NCBI RefSeq assembly: GCF_001307155.1
Contig: NZ_CP012830.1
Span: 2,432,501-2,496,500 of the forward strand
Length of the DNA stretch: 64,000 nt
Reading direction: 5' to 3'
Source of the DNA: Pseudomonas fluorescens
Lineage (GTDB): Bacteria > Pseudomonadota > Gammaproteobacteria > Pseudomonadales > Pseudomonadaceae
Shown here: positions 9,636 through 17,600 of the stretch, piece by piece
How positions within the stretch are numbered: position 1 is the first letter of the stretch
Layout of the letters: each line of letters opens with the position of its first letter
Made by a program: the position numbers and the translations under genes
The notes under the pieces: model-generated
Databases searched by the model: none
The model's input: only the letters and a program-made list of their open reading frames with translations
Told to the model about the DNA's origin: nothing

Positions 9636-10406
9636 TTACTCGCTGAGCAGGCCCAGATGGGTGTTGATAATCTGCAGCAGACGATGGCGCTGAGTGGTGG
9701 TGAAAAAATGATTACCGGTCATTTCTATCAGTTCGAATTCACGGCGAGTGAATTCGCACCAATTGACCATGCTTTCAAGGGGGGCCAGCGGATCGTCGCT
9801 GCCGTAGAAAGCAGTCATCGGGATGTGCAGGCTGCGACTGGAAGGGTCGGCCCAGGACTCGAGCAGTTTCAAGTCACTGTGTATCAGTGCTTCGAAGGCG
9901 GCGAGTTGATCGCTGGCTGTTGCATCGAGAAGCGCACCTGGGCTTGAGGGTGCATAACTGTGCCGGATGTTCGGCAGACTATGCTGCGGCGCAGAGGCGG
10001 GTCGGGTATCCGGGCTACGGCAACCGGAAATGAACAAGTGACGGGTTTGCCCCGGGCAGTGGGTTTCACTCAACTTGGCCAGCTCGTAGGCCAGAATTGC
10101 GCCCAGGCCATGGCCAAACAGCGCATGGGGTTCGGACAAGTAAGGTTGTAGCGCCGCAAAGGCGTCGACCAGCAGCGGTGGCCATTGTTCGTAGCGAGTC
10201 CGGTTCTGCGGATTGTCATGGCCGGGAAGCCTGAACGCGAGTAGTTCAATGTGCTCGCTCAGCGCTTGAGTCCAACTGCTGAACTGCTCGGGGTCGGCAC
10301 CAGCTTCGCCGAAGCAGATCAGCCTGACGTCCGTCGTCTGGCTGGCGCTGATCACGGTCAGCCATGGAGTGTTCCGGGTGTGCACGGCTTTTCTTGTACG
10401 ATTCAC
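9636..10406 (-). CDS. Type II thioesterase-like alpha/beta hydrolase with Gly in place of the nucleophile Ser
   Basis: A 256-residue protein matching the editing thioesterases of NRPS/PKS systems: oxyanion region LICFGEAGADPEQFSSW (usual form CFPxAGG), RLPGHD, the nucleophile-elbow region ALFGHGLGAILAYELA, the acid in FYGSDDPLAP (Asp205/206) and the base in MTGNHFF (His234). The elbow normally reads GHSMG; here it is GHGLG, so residue 100 is Gly (codon GGC, one base from AGC for Ser). Acid and base remain. It may be inactive, bind acyl or aminoacyl carriers without hydrolysis, or use another mechanism. GTG 10406 overlaps the stop of the GntR gene (GTGA). It may serve the nearby NRPS PvfC. Confidence 0.85.
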   Translation of the reverse strand: MNRTRKAVHTRNTPWLTVISASQTTDVRLICFGEAGADPEQFSSWTQALSEHIELLAFRLPGHDNPQNRTRYEQWPPLLVDAFAALQPYLSEPHALFGHGLGAILAYELAKLSETHCPGQTRHLFISGCRSPDTRPASAPQHSLPNIRHSYAPSSPGALLDATASDQLAAFEALIHSDLKLLESWADPSSRSLHIPMTAFYGSDDPLAPLESMVNWCEFTRREFELIEMTGNHFFTTTQRHRLLQIINTHLGLLSE

Positions 10407-11113
10407 GTCGATGATTTCTTGCCCTGAGGTTCAAGGCTGTTCAGGTAACGCGTGATGACCTCGACACCCCGGTTCAGGTGGTTCTGAAGCTTTGTTACGG
10501 TTAGCGCGATGTCTCGGGCTTGTGCAGCGAGCAGCAGGTCACGGTGATCTTCCTGGGACAGCTTGCCGAGCCCCATGGCTTCAAGGTTGAAGCGCAGAAA
10601 GCGTTCCTCTTCCCACAGACCGCCTTCCACCAGGCTGAGGAGCCTGCGGTTGGGCGCCTTGCGGTATAGCGTCATGTGGAACAAACGGTTAAGCCTGCCG
10701 ATCTCGGCATAATCGGTCTGTGTTTCGAGGTCGTCGATATAACGCTCGGCCTCGGCAAAATCTTCGTCGTCGAGCAGCGGGATCGACAGGCGCAGGGCCT
10801 CGGACTCCAGCAGGATACGCAGGGCATAGGTTTCGGCGGCGTCACCTTCGACCAATGGTGCGACAACCGCGCCTTTGTGTGCGACAACATGCAGCAGTGA
10901 TTGCGCCTCGAGCTGGCGCAAGGCTTCGCGCACCGGCATGCGACTGACACCGAACAGGTCGGCCAGGTCTTGCTGGCGCAGCGCGGTACCGCAAGGCAAA
11001 CGGCCGTCGAGAATCGCCGAGCGCAGGGTTTCCTCGATCACCGATCGCGCAAGGTGAGCGGGGATTGGGCCGCTGACCGGGATAGTACTTAAAGGGTTGG
11101 GCTTCTGTGTCAC
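10403..11113 (-). CDS. GntR-family transcriptional regulator, FadR/FCD subfamily
   Basis: A 236-residue regulator. An N-terminal winged helix-turn-helix (about 18-85; LADLFGVSRMPVREALRQLEAQSLL) is followed by an all-helical FCD ligand domain (about 95-220) with the metal or ligand residues expected there (Asp/His in RLNRLFHMTLY and EDHRDLL). FCD regulators usually respond to small organic acids. It is the first gene of a two-gene unit with the thioesterase-like gene, overlapping by four bases. A perfect 12-bp palindrome ATTGGATCCAAT lies 30 bases upstream of its start, as expected for autoregulation. It is divergent from lapG. Whether it controls pvf is not shown. Confidence 0.92.
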   Translation of the reverse strand: MTQKPNPLSTIPVSGPIPAHLARSVIEETLRSAILDGRLPCGTALRQQDLADLFGVSRMPVREALRQLEAQSLLHVVAHKGAVVAPLVEGDAAETYALRILLESEALRLSIPLLDDEDFAEAERYIDDLETQTDYAEIGRLNRLFHMTLYRKAPNRRLLSLVEGGLWEEERFLRFNLEAMGLGKLSQEDHRDLLLAAQARDIALTVTKLQNHLNRGVEVITRYLNSLEPQGKKSST

Positions 11114-11142
11114 GACAACGCACCCTGATTAAAATGAAAAAT

Positions 11143-11154
11143 ATTGGATCCAAT
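11143..11154. promoter_or_regulatory. Palindromic operator candidate for the GntR/FCD regulator
   Basis: ATTGGATCCAAT, a perfect 12-bp palindrome 30 bases upstream of the GntR start codon and 120 bases upstream of lapG. Short palindromes of this length are usual for FadR/FCD-type regulators. Inferred from position and symmetry only. Confidence 0.6.
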
Positions 11155-11273
11155 GCACACTAGTGACTGCCTTGCTGGTTGTCAAACCGGCAAAACAAAT
11201 CAGTTTCCGTTAGTTTTATGCCACTGGCATTGCCACCGAACAGAGCATCACTGGCTACGTTTTTTTCAACTGC

Positions 11274-12077
11274 TTGCGCTTTCTCAAGTTTAGCGTGCTC
11301 GCGGTGATTGCACCGTGCCATTGTCTTTTATCCATCAAGGCTTCACCATCCATCGATTTCCAACCGCCCTTTGGACTCACTGCATTGCAGGCACGTTTCG
11401 CTCTCCCTCGGCCCCTGCGCTGGTTGTGTTCAGCACTGCTGATTGCTGGCGTCTTGCTGGGCGGTCTGCATGCCGATTGGGATTTTTCGCTGATCAGCCG
11501 CCGGGCCGAAACATTGTACGGGCCGTTGGGTGAAGGCAAGCAACGAATCGATGCCTGGCAACACCTGCTGGCGGCACAGAAGCAAACTCCGGAGCCGGAA
11601 CAGCTCAATGTGGTCAACCTGTTCTTCAACAAGCAGATGCATTACGTGGAAGACATCGACCTGTGGCACGTCGAGGACTACTGGGCGACACCGATCGAAG
11701 CCTTGTGGAAGGGTGCTGGCGATTGTGAGGACTATGCGATCGCCAAGTATTTCAGCCTGCGCCATCTTGGGGTTTCCAGTGACAAATTGCGCATCACTTA
11801 CGTCAAGGCCCTGCGCCAGAATCGCGCGCACATGGTCTTGACCTACTATTCAAGCCCGGACGCCATGCCGTTGGTACTCGACAGCCTGATGGATGCGATC
11901 CAGCCGGCCAGCCAGCGCACCGATTTGCTGCCGGTCTACTCCTTCAATGCCGAAGGGCTTTGGTTGCCGGGCGCCAAGGGCAATAAAAAAGTCGGTGACA
12001 CCAAGCGTCTGTCCCGTTGGCAGGATGTGTTGAAGAAAATGCAGGCCGAAGGATTTCCGGTCGAGACGACTCACTAG
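11274..12077 (+). CDS. lapG: LapG, periplasmic calcium-dependent transglutaminase-like cysteine protease
   Basis: Bacterial transglutaminase-like cysteine protease (BTLCP) that cuts the N-terminus of LapA and releases the adhesin when c-di-GMP is low. Catalytic residues are visible: Cys in GDCEDYAIAK (151 from the first TTG), His in RAHMVLTYY (186) and Asp in PLVLDSL (203); their spacing fits published LapG enzymes. A hydrophobic export segment RWLCSALLIAGVLLGGLHADW lies at about 50-69. The frame has no ATG before the mature domain. Possible starts are TTG 11274, GTG 11295, GTG 11304 or TTG 11385, none with a good ribosome site, so the start is uncertain. lapD follows after 14 bases, and its ribosome site overlaps this stop codon. 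Confidence 0.93.
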   Translation: MRFLKFSVLAVIAPCHCLLSIKASPSIDFQPPFGLTALQARFALPRPLRWLCSALLIAGVLLGGLHADWDFSLISRRAETLYGPLGEGKQRIDAWQHLLAAQKQTPEPEQLNVVNLFFNKQMHYVEDIDLWHVEDYWATPIEALWKGAGDCEDYAIAKYFSLRHLGVSSDKLRITYVKALRQNRAHMVLTYYSSPDAMPLVLDSLMDAIQPASQRTDLLPVYSFNAEGLWLPGAKGNKKVGDTKRLSRWQDVLKKMQAEGFPVETTH

Positions 12078-12091
12078 GAGCATGCGCTTAG

Positions 12092-14038
12092 ATGTCTTTG
12101 TTCAAACAACTGTTGATCGCTATCTGTCTGTTCCTGGTCGTCGCCTTCAGTGGCAGCTTCATGGTCGGCCTGGAGAGTTCGCGGACCCAGTACGTCAATC
12201 AGTTGCGCTCCCATGCGCAGGACGCAGCGACCGCGCTGGCGCTTTCGCTGACGCCGAGCATCGATGACCCGGCGATGGTCGAGCTGATGGTCAGCTCGAT
12301 CTTCGACAGCGGTTATTACGCGAGTATTCGCGTGGTCGACCTCAAAACCGACAAAGCCATCGTCGAGCGCAGTGGCATTCCGGAAGTCAGCAGCGTGCCC
12401 GGCTGGTTCGTCAAATTGATCGCTCTGGAACCTGCTGGCGGTGATGCGCTGGTCAGCCGTGGCTGGGAACAGGCGGCCAGGGTCGAGGTCATCAGCCACC
12501 CGATGTTCGCCGTGGCCAAGCTCTGGCAGAGCGCTCTGGGCAGTCTGGGATGGTTGCTGATCTGCGGCGCGTTAAGCGCGGTACTCGGCGCACTGTTACT
12601 GCGTCGACAATTGAAACCGCTGGATTACATGGTCAAGCAATCCCACGCCATCGCCCGTCGCGAGTTTCTCAGCCTGCCCGAGCTGCCGCGTACCCCGGAA
12701 CTGCGGCGCGTGGTGCAGGCGATGAACCAGATGGTCGAGAAACTCAAGGCGTTGTTTCAGGAGCAGGCTGAGCGCAGTGAAAAACTGCGGGTCGAGTCCT
12801 ATCAGGACACCCTGACGGGATTGGCTAACCGGCGTTATTTCGAGATGCAATTGAACGCCCGGGTAAGCAACCCGGAGCAGGCCAGTTCGGGTTATCTGTT
12901 GCTGTTGCGGGTCAAGGACCTGGCCGGTTTGAACCAGCGTCTTGGCGGTCAACGCACCGACCAGTTGCTGCGGTCGGTCGGTGAGCAATTGTCGCGTGAG
13001 TGCGCCAGATTCCCGGAAACCCAGAACCTGGTGACGCGTATTCGCGGTGGTGAATTTGCCGTGCTGGCGCCTGGTCTGGTGCGCGAAGAGGCGCTGCAAC
13101 TGGCGCAGAGCCTGGACAGCGCGCTGGCCAGTCTGTACGCAACCGGGGCGACTGATGTGGCGTCGGTGGCGTCGATCGGTTTGGCGCCGTTTGCCCATGG
13201 CGACACACCGCAGGCGGTGTTGAGCCTGGCGGATCAGGCGTTGTCACAGGCGGAAGCCGAGGGCGAGGTGAACTGGGCGTGCCTGGATCACGGCGCAGCG
13301 GCCATTGTCGGCGACGATCACCATGCGTGGCATACCTTGCTCGATCAGGCACTGAATCAGCAGCGATTCGAGTTGTACTTCCAACCGGTCGTGGCCAGTC
13401 AGGACACGCAGTTGGTGCTGCATTACAAAGTGCTCTCGCGCTTGCTCGATGAGCAGGGCCAGACCATCCCTGCCGGGCGCTTCCTGCCGTGGCTGGAGCG
13501 TTTTGGCTGGACCGCGCGGCTGGACCGTCTGATGCTGGAACGGGTGTTGGCGCAGATGGCGGGCCATGAAGACTCGCTGGCGCTGAACCTGTCCGCCGCC
13601 ACCCTGGCGGATCCGCAAGCCCTGAATAAAGTCTTCGAAATCCTGCGCGAGCATTCCAGTCTGGGACCACGCTTGACCCTGGAGATTGGCGAAGAGCAAT
13701 TACCTGATCAGGCCGTGCTCGAACAGCTGACCCGTCGTCTGCGTGAGCTGGGCTTCTCCCTGAGCCTGCAGCGCTTTGGCGGTCGCTTCAGCATGATCGG
13801 CAACCTGGCGCGGCTGGGACTGGCCTATCTGAAAATCGATGGCAGTTACATCCGTGCCATTGATCAGGAAAGCGATAAGCGTCTGTTCATCGAAGCCATC
13901 CAGCGCGCCGCCCACAGCATCGATTTGCCGTTGATTGCCGAGCGAGTGGAGACTGAAGGGGAGTTACGGGTGATTCGCGAGATGGGTGTGTACGGCGTGC
14001 AAGGGCAGTTGTTTGGTGAGCCGAAGCGTTGGCAGTAA
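12092..14038 (+). CDS. lapD: LapD, inner-membrane c-di-GMP receptor (degenerate GGDEF-EAL)
   Basis: A 648-residue inside-out signalling protein that sequesters LapG when c-di-GMP is bound. TM1 is at about 5-25, a periplasmic output domain at about 27-150, TM2 at about 153-170, HAMP at about 170-222, a GGDEF-like domain at about 240-395 and an EAL-like domain at about 410-645. Both enzyme motifs are degenerate as in characterised LapD: RGGEF at 318-322 in place of GGDEF and KVL at 446-448 in place of EAL. It therefore binds rather than makes or breaks c-di-GMP. It forms an operon with lapG. The periplasmic Trp in the VPGWF segment corresponds to the LapG-contact region of known LapD proteins (inference). 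Confidence 0.96.
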   Translation: MSLFKQLLIAICLFLVVAFSGSFMVGLESSRTQYVNQLRSHAQDAATALALSLTPSIDDPAMVELMVSSIFDSGYYASIRVVDLKTDKAIVERSGIPEVSSVPGWFVKLIALEPAGGDALVSRGWEQAARVEVISHPMFAVAKLWQSALGSLGWLLICGALSAVLGALLLRRQLKPLDYMVKQSHAIARREFLSLPELPRTPELRRVVQAMNQMVEKLKALFQEQAERSEKLRVESYQDTLTGLANRRYFEMQLNARVSNPEQASSGYLLLLRVKDLAGLNQRLGGQRTDQLLRSVGEQLSRECARFPETQNLVTRIRGGEFAVLAPGLVREEALQLAQSLDSALASLYATGATDVASVASIGLAPFAHGDTPQAVLSLADQALSQAEAEGEVNWACLDHGAAAIVGDDHHAWHTLLDQALNQQRFELYFQPVVASQDTQLVLHYKVLSRLLDEQGQTIPAGRFLPWLERFGWTARLDRLMLERVLAQMAGHEDSLALNLSAATLADPQALNKVFEILREHSSLGPRLTLEIGEEQLPDQAVLEQLTRRLRELGFSLSLQRFGGRFSMIGNLARLGLAYLKIDGSYIRAIDQESDKRLFIEAIQRAAHSIDLPLIAERVETEGELRVIREMGVYGVQGQLFGEPKRWQ

Positions 14039-14045
14039 GGCTTGA

Positions 14046-14151
14046 TCGTTCCCACTCTGCGTGGGAATGCAGCCCGTGACGCTTTGCGTCACATGCAGAA
14101 GCGGACGCAGAGCGTCCATTGAGGCGTGCCCACGCGGGAGCGTGGGACCGA
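14046..14151. repeat. Pseudomonas intergenic repeat with four successive hairpins
   Basis: Four short inverted repeats in a row: TTCCCAC/GTGGGAA (14049-14067), GTGACGC/GCGTCAC (14076-14092), GGACGC/GCGTCC (14103-14117) and CCCACGC/GCGTGGG (14129-14146). It sits just downstream of lapD and upstream of the convergent small gene. It has the form of a dispersed Pseudomonas REP-like element and may act as a transcription or mRNA-stability boundary. Confidence 0.75.
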
Positions 14152-14166
14152 GCGGCGTTGTGGGGG

Positions 14167-14505
14167 TTAGATCAACCCGCCTTCATCTTCATCAATCAAG
14201 TGACTCAAACCACCCAGCGCTTCGCGGGCCTGGGTCCGGTCCATCAGTTTGGCTTGCGCGGCTGCTGGCAGGTCGGTGACGCGAATCACCCCTTTGCTGG
14301 TCAGCACCTGAATCAGGTCGTCGAGTACCCGGATCATCTCCAGGTCGCTTTGCTTGAGCTGCTTGAGGCTGGTCTCCATCACTTCGTTGGCGTACCAGGC
14401 CTGGATTTCATGGTGATCGGAGGGCAGCGTTTCTGTAGCCTCCGCGTAAGCCGTCGCTTCCACGCGCACCAACTGGCCTTGCGCATCGCGTTGCACGTAG
14501 AACAT
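14167..14505 (-). CDS. Small conserved hypothetical protein between lapD and lapA
   Basis: A 112-residue acidic soluble protein beginning MFYVQRDAQGQLVRVEATAY. I do not recognise a characterised domain. ATG 14505 has GAGGGA seven bases upstream and is preferred to a longer frame reaching 14580. The middle (EVMETSLKQLKQSDLEMIRVLDDLIQ) is helical, and IDEDEGGLI closes the chain. A gene of similar size is, as I recall, found at this place in lap loci of other Pseudomonas. It lies 149 bases downstream of the lapA stop on the same strand and converges on lapD. No function can be assigned from sequence. Confidence 0.8.
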   Translation of the reverse strand: MFYVQRDAQGQLVRVEATAYAEATETLPSDHHEIQAWYANEVMETSLKQLKQSDLEMIRVLDDLIQVLTSKGVIRVTDLPAAAQAKLMDRTQAREALGGLSHLIDEDEGGLI

Positions 14506-14654
14506 CGAAAATCCCTCATGAATGAACCCGCGTCGTGCTGTCAGCAGGATAGGCCAACGCGTACGAGTATGCGGTGCCACGACGAAATCGTCACCCGCTG
14601 GCGACTGACAGCACCGTGACAGCCGCTCATTACGAGCGGCCGTCAGGGGCTTGA

Positions 14655-17600
14655 TCAGGTGTTGTTGTGGTCGATCTTGATGGTCGGGTCGCTACCGGCG
14701 ATCAGCGAGTTGATGCTCTGACCGGACCAGTTATTGCCTTCCAGTTTGATCGTCACATCAGCGTTGGCCACGCCGCCGGCCGCGTTAAGCTTGCCTTCGG
14801 AGCTGACCTGCAACGTCGACACACCTTCAACCGTGCTGATTTTCAGGAAGTTGTCGATGGTGCTGCCGCTTTCGCCCTGCAACAGATCCCGCAGGTCGAT
14901 CCGGTCGCCTTCGCTGGCCTTGAAGTCCTTGATCACATCGTTACCGGTGTCGCCGGCCTTCCAGACGAAGGTATCGGCACCCGATCCGCCAATCAGAATG
15001 TCGTTGCCCTGACCGCCGATCAGCGTGTCGTTACCCGTACCGCCCAGCAGGATGTCATTGCCTTTGCCGCCGTCGAGGATGTCGTTGCCACCCTGGCCGA
15101 AGAGGATGTCGTTACCGGCACCGCCCAGCAGCGTGTCATTACCGTCATGAGAGCCGGACACATCGAACGCGGTGTAGTGCTCGGTGATGTACTGGTGCAC
15201 GTTGCTGGTGGTGACTTTGCTGAGATCCACGCCGGTCTGCTGGGCCACGAAGGCCTGCATGGCCTGGTAGCCCTCACCGGCAATGCCGTTGAAGCTCACC
15301 AGGTCGCCGAACAGGATGTCGTTGCCGTCGCCGCCATTAACCGTATCGGCGCCCGGCATGGTCGCTTCGGTGTGACCGATGATCGAGTTGGCCAGGTTGG
15401 CCGGATCGATGTTGCTTTGCGGTTTGCCGTCGGTGTCGAATGGTTTCAGGTCGCTGAGGCTGACATCGCTGTTCAGGCCGATGGCCTCGACCTGCGACAA
15501 CTTGCCGAGCAGCGCGAAGCTGTCGTTGGAGTTGCTGGTGGTACTGCTATCGGAGCTGTAGCCCGTTCCGGCCAGTTTCGACAACTCATAGGTGCCATCG
15601 CCCTGGGCGTGGAGCATCCCCAGGTCTTTGCTGACCCAGCGGTTGCCGGTATAGGTCTGCAGCGTCGTTGAACCATCGGTGCCGATTGAGAGGTAGTGCG
15701 TGTTGTCCAGATACTTGGAGAACGTGTTCCCCAGCGTGTAGTTGCTGGTAGTGACGATGTCATCCAGCTGCGCACCACCGCTGTACAACGCCGGGTTGGT
15801 CTGCTCGCCGGACTGATAGTACGTTGGCTTTCCGTCGGTAATGAAATACGTCAGGTTGGTCGCGTTGCTGTTACTGGTGGCCATGCTGCTCTGGAAGAAG
15901 TTGGCCGTAGTCTTGAACACGTCTTCGTAGTTGGTACCGCCGCCGGAAGCCATAGAGTCCAGCACCGACTTGAGCAGGGTCAGGGCATTCGGGTCGTTCA
16001 GGTTGACCGCAATCTGCTTGTTGACCTGGGTATCGAAGTCCGCGAGGAAGACATTCACCGTGCCCGAAGTGCTGGCGCCCAGGCTGTTCTTGAGGGTGTT
16101 GAACACCGATGTCAGTGAGTCTTTGGCGGCGCTGATCGAGGTGGCGCTCATGCTGCCCGAGCTGTCGACCATGAACGCAATGTTGTAGTTGGTGCCTGGC
16201 ACCACGGTCAGCCCGCCGATGTCGGCGATCATGATGTCGTTGCCGTTAGAGCCGGCGATATTGTCATCCCCTGAAGTGCCGACCGACGCGTTATACACCG
16301 CCGGGTAAACCGTGACCGGGATCTGCGCAATGCTTGGTGCCGAGCCGCCTAGGGACTCGGTGGAAGTCGAGGTGACCGTCAGATTGATCGAGCCGTTGAA
16401 GTACGGTGGCGGCGTGAGCGTCAGGCTGCCGAGATTCCAGCCAGTGACATTTGCTTCACCGGTGGTCGCTACGGTGAAAGTATGTCCCGCGCCATCGCTC
16501 AGCACGGAACCTGCCGGCATACCGCCGATTTTCACGCTCAGGCTTTCGGAGCCGTCGGTGTCGGTCAGTGCGGTGGTGATTTTTGACAGATGAACGCTGC
16601 CGCCCTCGGCGCCGGTGTTGAGCTTGTAGCCGTCGTAGTAGCCTTCGCCATTGGTGCCGTGCAGGTCGGAGACCGTCACACCAGCATTGATCAGGTCGGT
16701 GACACCCGTGTAGATCGGCACGCCAGCGCTGCTCAGGTCGATGGCCGGGGCGCCGTTGACCGACAGGTTGACGTCGTAGCTGCCCGGGCCACTTTGGTTG
16801 TGGTGGTAGATATCCAGGGTGTAGTAGCCGCTGGTGGTCGGCGTGAACGAGCCGGAGATTTGGCCACCCGCGCCCCACGTGGCACCGGCCACGTTATTAC
16901 CGCCGATGGTCACCAGCAAACTGTCGTCAGCGATACCGCTGAAGCTGTAGGTCTTGCCGGCTTCGAGGTAGATCAGCCCGGAAGTTTTAGATGCTGTGCC
17001 GGCTGCAACGTTGCTGTCGGACTGCACGTTGTTCACGGTACCGCTGCTGTTCGGAGTACCGGCAGCATCGATCACGGATTTCAGGGTTTCAGCGGGCGCA
17101 CCACTACCGCTAGTGCCGAGACCGGCCAGACCGGTCCAGACCTCCTTGATCAGGCCCGTCGAGTTCACGCTGTTGTCGGCGATGCTGAGTGTTGGCGCAT
17201 CGGCGACGGGAGTGATATCGACTTTCAGCGTGCCGGTGCTGCCCAGCAGTTGGCCGTCGGTTGGCTGGAACTGGATTTGTGCGTAATCCGCCTGTTGGTT
17301 GCCCACGCCGGTGCCGCCGTAGCCATTGGTGCCGGATTCGTTGGCATCAGGCATGAAGCGCAGCTTGCCTGCGTCGATGTCGGCCTTGCTGAAAGTCTGG
17401 TTGTTGGCCACGTCTTTCCAGGTCGAACCGTCCAGGTACTGCAACTTGCCGTCGCCCGGCAGCTGGGTGATTTTCACGCCCAGGCTGGCGGCAGGACTGT
17501 CGACATCGCTCACACCGAAATTCGACCAGCCGAGGATCAGCGGCGTGTCTTCAGTGCCGGTAACAGCGCCACCCGTGGCGACCGGTGCATCGTTGATCGC

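Noticed and set aside
9324..9947. A 207-codon plus-strand frame beginning in the pvf upstream region
   Set aside because: It runs over the 3' part of the thioesterase gene, has no ribosome site and no domain features.
14622..14640. Terminator of lapA (GCCGCTC/GAGCGGC hairpin)
   Set aside because: A seven-base hairpin exists but there is no T tract on the lapA strand, so it cannot be called an intrinsic terminator.
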